From positions 11,436,910 through 11,500,909 of the forward strand of contig CAMZMU010000096.1 in NCBI GenBank assembly GCA_947311845.1: a stretch of DNA of 64,000 nt, read 5' to 3'. Numbering within the stretch: position 1 is the stretch's first letter; each line of letters starts with the position of its first letter. The DNA is from Poa pratensis (taxonomy: Eukaryota > Streptophyta > Magnoliopsida > Poales > Poaceae). The position numbers and the translations under genes are program-made. Shown here piece by piece: positions 1 through 11,330 of the stretch. The notes beneath the pieces are model-generated. The model was not told the origin of the DNA. It searched no databases and saw only the letters and a list, made by a program, of their open reading frames with translations.

Positions 1-1147
1 CGGCAGATGCCATAGGTATGGCTAAGATGGGGCCGAATGGTCGTTGGGGGAATCCGGGGAGGGTTTATGCACTCAAGAAGTGCACACGCAAGAACACGCA
101 AGAACACGAACGAAGAAACAAGAAAGCAAGAACACAAAAGCACACCACGATGTACCCTGCTTCGGGGCCCTCTTGTGGAGGTAACACCCCTACTGCAGCA
201 CTATCCTAGCCAGTGTATAGCTCAGAGTGACAAGTACAAGCTGCTCCTCGAGCTGTATGATGATACAATGGTGAGAACTTGAGGTAAAGATGGAGCTAAC
301 GGGAGGAAGAAGGCACTCCGAGTGAATCCGAGGGTGTTTCCGGGGTGTTCCGAGCTTCCTCCTCTCTTTCTCTCTTGATCAACTAGCTCCAGCGCGGGGG
401 GGGGGGGTCTCTCTCTTGATCTTCGATCCTCTAGCAGGGGGGGTGAAGCCCACTATATAGGCCAGCCGGGTTACCATTGTGCCCCTCGCAGAACACTGTT
501 GCCATGCCTCTGCAACGGTCACCACCGTACCACCGTACCTCGGTCAGGGACAAGACGTGGCTTGCCCATCTCCTGTAGCCTAACGGCAGAACTAGCATGT
601 CCCCTCTGACCGAGACAGGACGTGGCCTGGCAGAGCTACCTCGTAGCCTTTTCCCAGACCTCGCGTAGCCAGCGATCAGAGACGTGCAGGCCCGCCGAAC
701 CCGGAGCACGCCTCTGCCATGCTCCTTGACAGACGCTCCCGTGTCAGGCGCTCTGTACCCGGCTGGAAGTGACAGGAGCATTGACTCCTGCCCGACCTAC
801 AGCCCCACCTCGGTTAGCTGCACGGATGTGACGGGCTCCGTACCTCGGGTCTTGCGCTTAATCTTTACCAGGTCGGATCTTACTTCCTCCCACAGCTTCT
901 CCTGCACCACAACACAAACCACGCACTGAGGTAGTTAGGTCGGCTGAACATAGCTCGGACAGTGAACCTCGGCCCTGGCCAACAGTATACCTCGGACCCT
1001 TGGGCCAAAATAGGTCGGCCTGTCTCCAGGTCAAGATGAAGCTCGGACTTCCCAGGCCCAAACAGGTCGGCCCTTTCCGTACCTCGGCACAACTTCGAAC
1101 ACCACCTATGCCAAGCCTTGACCCTACCCGGGGATACTCCCCCGACA
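1..1147 (-). repeat. 3' LTR of element 1 (partial, window edge)
   Basis: The sequence from base 1 matches 13515-14663 almost base for base, with a few indels (for example in the G-run near 398-409). It ends in CCCCGACA at 1147. On the minus strand the TATATA motif at about 453-458 would be the LTR promoter. The bases just inside, 1148 onward, read in minus orientation as a purine-biased tract before TGTCGGGGG, the position expected for the polypurine tract. Confidence 0.93.
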
Positions 1148-1670
1148 TTAGTCCCGAAGCTGGTGCGGTCCTACGACCTCGGAAGGAGGGCCGTAGCAGG
1201 TTCAAAACAAGCATTACACCACCTCCTAAACCGACCTCCAACATAGTCACGCCGAGGTACCTCCCATACACCACCATCCAATCCGAGGTAGATATGCGAA
1301 CTGAACTCTCCGAGCTATCTGACTCAGCACCATCTTGCCTCAAGATTTTCCGAGGTACGTGGCGAAGAATCTCTGCCCGGGCTTCGGAATCCGGACCTCT
1401 GCCAAGCAGATTCTGACCACACGCCGCCCTCGTCAGCCGGACCCACCGAACAGCGCACCTGCGCACTCAAGTACTTGACCGCCCACGACCCCTCGATTCT
1501 GTGCTGACCAGCGCAGGAAATCCGGGGTGGGCGGTTGCCACTCTGCGGCCCACGATGTGGCCGATCGTGCGGCCACAACCGCGTAACCGTGCGCCCACTC
1601 GCACACGATCCCGCGCCTCCCGATAACCGCGCGGTAGTGGTGCAGTTAATGCGGGCAGTTACCGCGCGGC
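1148..1670. other. non-coding spacer between 3' LTR and antisense promoter
   Basis: About 520 bp rich in CCGAGGT-type strings, becoming very GC-rich (GCGCGG, GTGCGGCC) toward the TATA box at 1671. No supported coding region. It is the likely promoter region of the antisense gene. Confidence 0.45.
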
Positions 1671-1677
1671 TATAAGT
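1671..1677 (+). promoter_or_regulatory. TATA box of the antisense gene of element 1
   Basis: TATAAGT follows a GC-rich stretch (CGCGCGGC) and precedes a pyrimidine-rich leader (TTCTTCCTCC) about 30 bp downstream, the layout of a plant core promoter. It faces the plus strand, opposite to gag-pol. Confidence 0.6.
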
Positions 1678-1856
1678 AGGGCCCCACGGGCAACTTCGCC
1701 ATCTTCTTCCTCCTTCACTCGCCATCTCGCCTCCATCGCAACCAGTGCCGCCGCTTCCGGTTGAGAGAAAACGTTCCCGCCGCCGCCGACGAGCAGCTCC
1801 TTCGTCGCCGCTGCGACCGCGTCACCGGCGCCGCCCTTCAGCACCTCGTTTTCACG

Positions 1857-2143
1857 GTATGTACTCCCTTTCTTGATACCCTAGGCATTGCCCTAGGTTT
1901 CTTCCTCTTTGCGCTTTGGTTCTTCATATGTTCTTGAATAAAACTCTATTTACCTCCTCCGGTAGATCTTACTTGCATACTTTTTTGGGTAGTAGAGTTT
2001 CATACCTCGGATGATGCTCGCCTAGCATAGATATGCCTCTATATACATTAGATAGCCGTCCAACTCCTCCTGAGTTAGCCAGATATAGCCTTAGATTCCA
2101 GATTTACTTTTTCCTTTGCTAAACTTCTGTGCATTCTCTGCAG
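1857..2143 (+). other. 5' UTR intron of the antisense gene
   Basis: A donor CACG|GTATGT at 1857 and an acceptor CTCTGCAG|AT at 2143 flank a T-rich 287-bp segment. The ATG used for the antisense protein follows 15 bases after the acceptor. The splice sites are read by eye. Confidence 0.5.
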
Positions 2144-2158
2144 ATTGATTCTGCCGAG

Positions 2159-5100
2159 ATGTCTCCTCCTGAGACTTCGGAACAAACCGAGGTTCCAGAC
2201 CTCGAACTGGAGGTCGGAGAACGAGCCGGCTGGGAAGGTTCGGATGTAACTCCGGACGAAATCCAGTGGCTCAGGGCGACTCGGCGGATTCCCGCCGGGG
2301 TAGAGTGTCGCCTGCCAGAGGGCGAACTCGAGCCTCAAGTCAAGGAAGGGGAACGGGTGGTCTTCGTCGCGCACTTCCAGCGCGGCTTCGGACTGCCCGT
2401 TAGTGATTTCTTCCGGAGCTTCCTCGACAAGTTCGGACTCCAGGTTCATCACCTCCCCGCCAACGCCATCACCACTCTCTCCTGCATCGTTTCCTTCTCT
2501 GAGGGATACCTCGGCCTCAAAGCCACGGTAGACCTCTTTTCTCGCTACTTCCAACTTAAGCGGCAAGTGATCCCGGATCCGAAAAACAAGGATCTGCCCA
2601 AGCTACTAACCGCCTGCGGAGCAGCCATCATAGCTCCTCGCCGAAACTCCATCTTCCCACGTATCGCTACTCCGGACACCGTTCGCAAGTGGCTCCGGAC
2701 GTGGTTTTACGTGAAGAACTCCGGCGAAGAGGACTTCCTCAATCTGCCGCGTTTAACCTCAGCCCTCCTACAGAACCGCTCAACTGGGACTACACTCCCC
2801 TCTCACCAGCGAAATCAAGTCCATCCATGGGTATGTTGCGAAATGGCAGGACCCGGAGGACCCTGCGAACGACGGGAAAGTCCTGACGGCTGACGATCTG
2901 GCCTGCACATTCGTGAAGCGCAGGGTCTCCCCTCTCCAGGCGAGGACTCACAAGATCTGCCACATGAGCGGTCTTTATGATCCAACCCGCCATACGCACG
3001 TTGCACTGGACAACGCCGCGGTAGCTCGGCGAGTCCGAGCTATCACCAAGTCCAAGATCTGACGCTTGGACATGGGGAAGGGAACCCCACTACAGGACCA
3101 AGCCACCAAAACAGGTACGCTGTTCCGACGTTTTCTTCGGTACTCCTTTACCACCGAGGTCTTGCTACCGACGTTCATCTTGACCATTTTCTTCCTAACT
3201 CCTTTTCATATGTCTGCCATATAGCTGTTCTCCCGCCAGACCGCCGAGGATGGAGTCCATCCTGCGGACCACTTCGGCAAGGATCCCTGTCGAGGACCCA
3301 CCATCCAACGTGGATCCTGACAACGAGGATTACATGCCCATTGCCTCGGCCCGCGTCACCACCGCGGGTAAGCCTCAAGCACAAGCTTCAGTTCAAGAGA
3401 TTTCGGATGACGAGGAGGGATTTCTCGTCATGGAACCAATAAACGCGGTACCTATCTCCTGCCTTCCTCACCTTCCGAACTTTACTCCAGCAACCAGCCG
3501 GAAACGCGCTGGTGCCGCAACTTCGGCCGCCGAACCATCCGCCACTGGAGCCTCCGGACCCACTGAGGCTCCGGTCAAGAGACGTCGGCTGAAGAAGTCC
3601 GGAAATCCTCCTCATGCCCGAGGGGGCAAGAGGTTTCCTACTCGGATGGGTAATGCTTTGCTTCTATAGCCAACATGTTTGTTGCTTAAACATATTACCT
3701 CGGTATTAACACTTAACCATTTCCCTTCGTTGCAGTGACCCATAGACGTGGATCAGGAGGTATCCTCCATGACTGCACCCGTTGGTGCCTCTGAAGCCAC
3801 GACCACCCCGACGAACTCTCGCCCCGTATCTCCTCCACCGAGGTCTGGCCCGGCCTTGGAGAAATCTGCCCACCCGAGGTCAGAGTTCTCCGCGTCCTCA
3901 AACGGATGCGGGGACCAATCGCGCCAGAACTCCGGCTACCGCCTTGCCGGAGCCTCGACTCTCCCCCCGCAGCCAGACTGCCCGCAACCAACAACAGCAA
4001 CAGCAGAAGCTTCAGCAGAAGCAACAGCCCAAGCAAGCAGCCCAAGCGCAGCCCCAAAAACCAGTTCGCCAGACTACCTTGCCGTTGGAGAAAGGCAAGG
4101 AGAAAGAGAAAGAGACGGTGAAGTCTAAGGTCACCCCCAAACCAACATCTGGGTCTGGCACCCTGACTATCTCTTCTCCTTCAAGGATGCACCGAGGTCT
4201 CCTCCCCGGTGACACGCCGAATTCCTCCATTCGCACCCGTTGATGAGACTGCTCCTCCGGCCGAAGTATGCTCGGAGGGCATCTCTTATATGGATAACCG
4301 GCCTGCTTCAAGCTCCGAGGCTGCTTTGGCCTTGGAGGCCTCGGTTAGGGGCATCGAGCAGGGCGGCCGTGGGGATATCCTCCTCTGCGCACTGACAGTG
4401 ACCAGAGCCTCGGCTCCTTGGAACACTACAATGCAGACTGGAATTCTGCAGACGAGGTCTCCTCGGCCTCCCTAGCTGCTCCGGTGGCTGAGCATCCTGC
4501 GGGAAACAGCGCCTGCGGCCGAAGCGTACGACCTACAAGTCGCTGCCCTGCGTGCTGCTCAAAACATCGACGTAAGTCCTATTCTCTTTACTTTCATGCA
4601 GTATCTCATCTAATATCCACCATTCCCAGTCCCCGAGATTCGAGGTAAACTATTGACGCTCCGCCGGAGTTAAAATTGTTTGGCTTGAATCTCAACTTTC
4701 AATTTTCATCCGACGTATCCAAACCATTTTACCTTACTTCATGCACCTCGGGTACGAGTCCCCGAGACTCCTGTCGAGGCATACCCCGGCAACATTTTCC
4801 AATGATTTGACTCCGAGTCCCCGAGACTCTTGTCGAGGTATAGCCTTTCTAACCGAGCTATGTTTTTCTTCCTTGCAGAATACTATGAACGTCCGCACGG
4901 ACATCTTCACACCCTCTTGTTTGACCACAAGAAACTCCACGACGAGCACAAGGCCGTCCTTGCAGAAAAGAACTCTTTGGACGAGAAGCTCCAACAAGAG
5001 AAAGCCGAAGTAGCTCGTCTGGTAAAGGAACTGAAGCGCATCACTGAGCTGCGGACGTCGGAAAAAGAGCAGCTGCAGGCGGAAAAGGCCAGTGTTGTTG

Positions 5101-6061
5101 AAACAGAGAAGAAACTTCGGGAGGATGCCGCCAAGGAACATGAGAATGCGCTCCAGTTAGCCGAGGCCCGCGCCACCTCGGCCACCGAGGCTTATGAAGC
5201 CCTTCAAGCTTCGGTTAACCAGCTCCTCCCGACGCTGGAACGCATCAACAAGAAATGGACGGTAAGCTTCTTGCCCCCCTTATCCTTGCTTTGTCCTCAA
5301 CAGTACTGGCTCTTTGCCGAACTGTTTCTTTCATTATTAACAGGCTATCCTTCTGCAGAGCACTTCACCTACACCCAAATCTCGGCTCGCAATATCACTG
5401 ATCAGCACAGGAAGAGGCGTAACGAGACGAACCCCGTCTGGACCATTGAGGACCACATCGTGGCCATCAAAGCTCGGATCCATCCCTTGAAAACCATTGG
5501 GTCCGAACTCCTGATGCAGGTGTGTCTGCTTTCCGAGCCTTGTGGCCTCTTGCCGATGCTCCCAATACTACGCCTGAGCTCGCCGCCAAGCTTCGTGAAG
5601 CCGAACAAAGACTTCGAGAGTGGCGCTCATCTTCAGCTCGCGCTGGAGCTGATGCCGCTCTCAAATTCATCATGACTTGGTGCGAGAAGCTCGACCTCGA
5701 AAAGATGGACACTCTTCGCCGAGGCTCGCCCTGGTCCACGGACCCAATTCTCATCCAGCGGCGCGAAAAGATGGCTGCCTTCTTCGCTGGATATGCCAAC
5801 ACCAAGAACTTGAGCGAGGGAGACACCTACTCCGACGCCGAAGATGACGAGCCAGAAGAGGATGAATACGAAACAGAATCCGACGTCGAAGCCGAGCAAG
5901 GTGACGATGGTGACACCCGCGAAGCAGAAACCGAGGCTTCTCCACAACCTGGTGCCGAGGTTACTGCCGACGTTGCCAGCACCTCCCAGGCTACCTCGGC
6001 TCCGGACGAAATCCCTGCTGCATCGGCTGCTGCCGACGTAATTCCTGATGCCTCGACCTGA
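2159..6061 (+). pseudogene. antisense gene of element 1: 'putative gypsy type transposon' (Transposase_28-like) protein, multi-exon
   Basis: This plus-strand gene sits between integrase and the 3' LTR of a minus-strand Tat element, the place where Grande and relatives carry antisense ORFs. The first coding exon (2159 to about 3060) has the conserved block FFRSFLDKFGLQVHHL, AITTLSCIVSFSEGYLG and VDLFSRYFQLKRQ found in proteins annotated as putative gypsy type transposon. Two frameshifts near 2740 and 2795 break it. Later exons encode a Lys/Arg nuclear-signal-like stretch (VKRRRLKKS, about 3580), a long coiled coil at about 4880-5260 (LHDEHKAVLAEKNSLDEKL onward, then donor GTAAGC), and a last exon (5522-6061) with WRSSSARAGADAALKF and an acidic tail ending at a TGA at 6059. 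Another shift lies near 5520. The function of these antisense proteins is not known. Confidence 0.75.
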
Positions 6062-6253
6062 ACTTATGCTTGGCCAAAAAACTTCATTAAATCCCCGGTA
6101 TGCCGGGACGCAGATGTAATCAAACTTAAGTAGTTCCTTTTGCTACCTCTGTTACTATCATGCTTATTCGAACCATGCTTTTCTAAGCTTTACGTCGAAT
6201 CCTTTTGAATGATTGCTCGAGTTTACTTTCGTGTTTACTATGTTTGGCATTCT

Positions 6254-6509
6254 TTGCTCTTGACTACCTTTTAGGCAGATGCCAGTCGAGTCACAAGATT
6301 GTTGTTCATAGCATACAGTACTTGGTAAATTCCGAGGTATGTTTCAAAGTCATCCGACATAAACGAAAGGTAAAGACAGGGGTTAGTAAACGACACATGC
6401 CGAACTATAATTTTGGACCGAGTCCCCGAGTTCATTTTCATGTCTCCCACGTTTTTTCCTCTTTGCTCTTGACTACCTTTTAGGCAGATGCCAGTCGAGT
6501 CACAAGATT
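6254..6509 (+). repeat. 48-bp direct repeat between integrase and antisense gene
   Basis: The string beginning TTTGCTCTTGACTACCTTTT and running through GTCGAGTCACAAGATT occurs at about 6254-6301 and again at about 6461-6508, 207 bp apart, with similar flanks (CATAGCA...TACTTG). It looks like a local duplication in the 3' untranslated region shared by the tail-to-tail pol and antisense genes of element 1. Confidence 0.8.
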
Positions 6510-6686
6510 AGTTTCATAGCACACATTACTTGAAGTTTGAGACGAGGTTCAAAATAGTTCGGCATATGAACGAAACTGACAAACAGAGATAAAACATAAG
6601 CACAAGAGCGAGGCAGTCCCCGAGCTTTAACCTCGGAGTGCCGACATTTTTATTAAGGATTAACCGAGGTACATACATTGCGCCTT

Positions 6687-9019
6687 TCATGAGTAGAAAG
6701 GTCGGAGTAGAGCTACGTTCCATGGTCGCCTGACCTCTGACCCGGGGTTGTCCAGCCCATCTTCCCTTGGTTCCTGCGCATCTATAAGATAGTAGGAATC
6801 ATTGAGCAGAGCTCGGCTCACAACGAACGGTCCCTCCCATGGAGGTGACAACTTGTGCCGGCCTTTCTTGCGCTGCACCACCTAGCACCAAATCTCCCTC
6901 GTGAAACACACGAGGGTTGATACTCCGGCTATGATAACGTCGGAGACCTTGCTGGTAAATTGCTGACCGAGATGAGGCCAATTCTCTCGCTTCCTCAAGC
7001 AGATCTACTGCATCCTCCCGAGCCTCTTTTGCCTCGGCTTCAGTGTACATTGCCACTCTGGGCGCATCATATTCGATGTCAGTGGGTAGCATAGCTTCTG
7101 CCCCATAGACCATAAAAAATGGCGTATAGCCAGTTGATCGATTTGGCGTGGTCCTTAGACCCCACAGTACTGCTGGTATCTCATCTATCCAACACCCCGG
7201 CGTTTTCAGCAGTGGTTCAATGAGCCGAGCCTTGATGCCGGCCAACACTAGAGCATTTGATCTTTCCATGTCCATTAGACTCCGGGTGTGCCACCGAGGC
7301 TATGTCCAGCCGGATTCCCTTGTTCATGCAAAACCGAGCGAACTCTCCAACAGCAAAGTTAGTGCCGTTGTCCGAGATAATGCTATGGGGGTAGCCATAT
7401 CGCAGAATAATCTCCTTCAAGAAAGTCACTGCTGAATGACCATCCAACTTCCGGATTGGTTTCACCTCGATCCACTTGGTGAACTTGTCCACCATCACCA
7501 ATATGTGTGTCATGTTACCTCGGGCTGGTTTGAACTCTCCCACCATATCCAAACACCATACCGCAAACGGCCAAGTGATAGGAATTGTTTTGAGCGCCGA
7601 AGCTGGCATATGCGTTTGCTTGGCAAACCTTTGGCATCCTTCACATCTCCGGACTATGGCCTCTGCATCAGCAAGAGCAGTGGGCCAATAGAACCCATGC
7701 CTAAACACCTTGGCCACCAGAGCTCTTGTGCTGCAATGATGACCACATTCTCCTTGGTGGATCTCCAAAAGCATCTCCTTGCCTTCAGCTGGCTCAACAC
7801 ACCGTTGCAACACCTCGGTTACGCTTCTTTTATAGAGCTCCTTGTTGATGATGGTGTACGCCTTGGCCCTCCTTTGAATCCTCCTAGCCTCGGTTGTGTC
7901 ACTTGGCGTGCTTCCCTCCGTTATGAACTTCATAATTTGCTCCGCCCACTCCGGCACCGGGTGCAAAGGAAAAAGTTCCTCATCCACCTCCATTGGCTCG
8001 GCCACCATAATCTCCTCCATTATTTCCTCCACCATCCTGCGACCAGTCCCCGAGTCTGGATGAGCAGTCCCCGAGGTTTGGTGTGCAGTCCCCGAGCTCT
8101 GCCACGCAGTCCCCGGGTCCGACCAAACGCATCCGACGTCTACCTCCATTGGAACAGGTCCGGGCTCTTGCTCCGCCGGGATGAAAATAGATTCGGATTC
8201 AGGAGAAGGTTTGATTGAAGGAGTTCTCAAGTGATTCAGGGCTACCCCTGGTGGTACTGCCTCTTTTGATGAACCGAGCTTTGACAACACGTCGGCAGCA
8301 TCATTTTCTGCCCGAGGTATATGCCTGTACTCACACCCTTCAAAGAACCCGGATATCTTTTGCACATGGAACCGATATAACGCCATGTTGGCATCCAGAG
8401 CATCCCAAGTTCCAGAAGATTGTTGCACCACCAGGTCGGAATCGCCGAAGCACTCTACACGCCGGATACCGATCTCCTTTGCCACCTTGAGGCCATGGAT
8501 TAAGGCCTCATACTCCGCCACATTGTTTGATGCTGAGAAATGAATCTGCAGCACGTACTTCAGCTGATCTTGCTTTGGCGAGGTGAGGACTATTCCAGCC
8601 CCCAGCCCGATCTTTGTTTTGGACCCATCAAAATGCATTTTCCAATAATTATAGTCCGGCCTGGGTGGCTCATACTGCATCTCGGCCCAATCACAAAAGA
8701 AGTCCGGCAACGCCTGGGATTTAATTGCGTCTCTTCTCTCATAATGTGGTGCATATGGAGACACCTCAATCGCCCATTTGGCAACTCGGCCAGTTGCATC
8801 TTTGCACCCGATGATCTCCGAGATTGGAGCTTCGCACACCACCGTCATGGGATGCTCCTGGAAATAATGCTTCAACTTCTTGACCGCCAGGTAAACACCA
8901 TACGTCATCTTCTGGTAGTGAGGATAGTTCTGCTTCGAGGTAGAGATCACCTCGCTCAAGTAATACCGGTCTCTGCACCGACCTGCCACCTTCTTCGCGC
9001 TCCACCACCACTGCCACAC
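6687..9019 (-). pseudogene. RNase H, second RNase H and integrase of element 1
   Basis: The first RNase H is the segment after RT (YYLSEVIS, YPHYQKMTYGVYLAV). A second, archaeal-type RNase H follows (MHFDGSKTKIGLGAGIVL, ASNNVAEYEALIHGL, GDSDLVVQQ). Next comes an acidic linker with short repeats (about 8120-7980), then integrase: the HHCC zinc finger (H...H, CEGCQRF), the core with WCLDMVGEF and IISDNGTNF, and a frameshift exactly at the third catalytic block, which resumes as MERSNALVLAGIKARL in the frame of 7275-6799. The C-terminal GPFVV...RPWN...LRPFYS module sits at 6881-6687 after another shift. Double RNase H is diagnostic for Tat elements. Degenerate. Confidence 0.92.
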
Positions 9020-9060
9020 TTACAACTCGGTTTGTGGCCGCAATGTAAAGTAACATCGGC

Positions 9061-10000
9061 TCATTGTGCAATGGTGTGACCTAACACCGGGGCAGTGGAC
9101 AACATCTTTTTCAGCTCACCAAACGCCACGTCGGCCTGCGGGGTCCATGTAAACCCGGTACTTTTCTTCATGAGCTGGTACAAAGGCAATGCTTTTTCTC
9201 CTAGCCGAGCTACAAATCGGCTCAACGAGGCTAGGCACCCTGTGAACTTCTGCACATCTTTCAAACACTTCGGTAACTTCATGCTCTCAATAGCTCGGAT
9301 TTTGGCCGGGTTAACCTCGATACCTCGGCTAGACACCAGGAATCCGAGCAACTTTCCAGCCGGGACACCAAAGGTGCACTTGTCCGGGTTAAGCTTCAAC
9401 CGATACTTTCTCAAATTCACAAATGTCTCCTCGATCCTCGAGGAGAGTTTTTCCTTAGTTTTGATGACAATATCGTCGACATACACTTGCACATTTTTGC
9501 CCATCTGAGAGTGCAGGCATTTCTGCATACACCTCTGATAAGTTGCCCCGGCATTTCTCAGACCAAAACACATGACACGATAGCAATACGCCCCATACGG
9601 GGTAATAAAAGCAGTCTTTATTTGATCCTTTGGGTTCAGTGGTATCTGGTGAAAACCAGAGTACGCATCGATAAAAGATAACAGTTCACAACCAGCAGTG
9701 GAATCGATCACTTGATCAATCCGAGGTAATGGAAACGGATCTTTTGGGCACGCCTTGTTGAGGTTAGTGAAGTCAATGCACATGCGCCACACCTTGACCA
9801 CGGCTGGCTCGTCTTTCTTCTTTTCCACCAAGGACCGGATTGGATATCCAGTCCGGATGCAGTACCTCCATTATGAACCCGGCTGCAAGCAACTTAGCCA
9901 GCTCGTCCAGCACCACTTGTCTCCGGTCGTCTGAGAGACGACGGGTCGGTTGCCTCACCGGTTTCACCTCTGGCCTAACAAATAAAGAGTGCTCTGCCAA
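9061..10000 (-). pseudogene. reverse transcriptase domain of element 1
   Basis: The fingers region starts at 10000 (RRLSDDRRQVVLDELAKLL, then AGFIMEVLHPDWISNPV) and shifts frame near 9830. It continues with WRMCIDFTNLNKACPKDPFP, SFIDAYSGFHQIPL, FGLRNAGATYQR and the catalytic YVDDIVIKT box. The palm, fingers and thumb blocks are in family order, ending with the RT-RNase H linker (FTWTPQADVAFGELK). RT copies the element RNA to DNA primed from the PBS. The frameshift near 9830 and another near 9040 inactivate the copy. Confidence 0.93.
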
Positions 10001-10095
10001 CTCCCTCGGAACACCTGGCAGGTCCTTAGCCGACCATGCAAAGATATCCCGATTCTCACGGAGGAAGTGACAGAGCTCGCCTTCCTATTTCTCGC

Positions 10096-11330
10096 CTAGC
10101 CCGGTCCCAATGATGGCCACATGCTCTGGGTGCTCCGGGTCAATGGGGATTTCTTGGTCTCCTTGGGTACCTCGAACGCCGCAGTTGAGTCCGGGCTCAT
10201 CAGTCCGGACAGGCCGAGCTGTGTTGACTGCGCCATTGCCACCACTTGATGCAGCTTCTTCTTCTCGGCTGCGATCACCAAAGACTCGGCCAGGTTAGAC
10301 CCGCCGAGGCACACTGAATGCTCGCTTGTAGTCACCCGAGATGGATATGATCCATTAGGCCCTGGCATTTTCATCTTCAGGTATGCAACATGGGTGGAAA
10401 TCATGAACTTGGCCAAAGCCGGCCTTCCAAGCAGTGCATGGTATGCACTCTCCAAGTCCACCACCTCGAACTCGATACTCTCAACTCGGCAATTTTCCTT
10501 GGTTCCAAATGCTACATCCACCCATATCTTGCCCATGGGTGCACAGGAAACGCCGGGCACAATCCCATGAAAAGTACAACTGCTTGGCATCAACTGATTA
10601 GGCGAGATGCCCAATTTCACCATTGTGTCTCGGTACATGATGTTGATGGCACTGCCATTGTCCACCAGAACTCGGGTGAACCTCACATTGTTGGTAGGCC
10701 CACACAACGTTGGATCTACCACCAGGGCATACTTTCCAGGGCTCGGCATGATCCGAGGTGTGTCCTTTCTGCTCCAAGTGATCTCCTGCTCAGACCAGTT
10801 CATATAGGTCGGCACCACCGGCATTACTGCATTCACCTCCATGGCACGCCTCTGCACGCTCTTCTTGTCAGTGGCTCGGTCACAAAGACCACATAGCTCG
10901 CATGAACCTCTCTATAGTCATTTCCGGGGTATTCATACTGCTGACTTGGTCCGGCACCATTGTTGTTGTTATTACCTCGGACATTCACAACATTCACGGG
11001 TCTTGCTGCTGCAGGCCTCGGAAGAGGTGCAGTGGTTATCGGGGTAACATTTGCTCCGGACAGATTAGGGTGGGACCTCGGCTGAAATCTCTGAGGTGGT
11101 GGTCCTGTTCTGATTCCTCCGGCCCTTGCCCCCTCTTCTCTGATTCTGCGGTTCCAGCTGCACTGCCGGGTTGAATGGTTGGCTGGCTTGCGCGGGTCAG
11201 TCGTATGGTAACAGCACGGACCATCTATCATTAATTCATAGGTCATGGGTGGCTCCGGGTTCGGACTAAATGCCGGACCATTGATTTTTGGCCTCTGGAC
11301 ACCTCCAGCTCCGGGCTGATCCGGGTTCAC
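10096..11330 (-). pseudogene. nucleocapsid tail and aspartic protease of element 1
   Basis: The upstream frame (11330-10833) holds CCYHTTDPRKPANHSTRQC, a Cys/His cluster resembling the zinc-knuckle region of Tat gag, and an Asn-rich run. The following frame (10857-10096) is the protease. Its active-site motif reads VLVDNGSAINIMY where the family usually has DGGS, so the Gly next to the catalytic Asp is changed. FHGIVPG and YHALLGRPALAKF are typical of the Tat protease C-terminal half. The enzyme would cleave the Gag-Pol polyprotein; this copy is broken from its neighbours by frameshifts. Confidence 0.82.

Noticed and set aside
1000..1416. Open frames on both strands near the left LTR end
   Set aside because: They overlap the LTR and spacer, match no family and are not conserved in the second LTR copy.
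7217..10857. Endogenous pararetrovirus as source of the RT
   Set aside because: Integrase, LTRs and a PBS are present and the domain order is Ty3/Gypsy.
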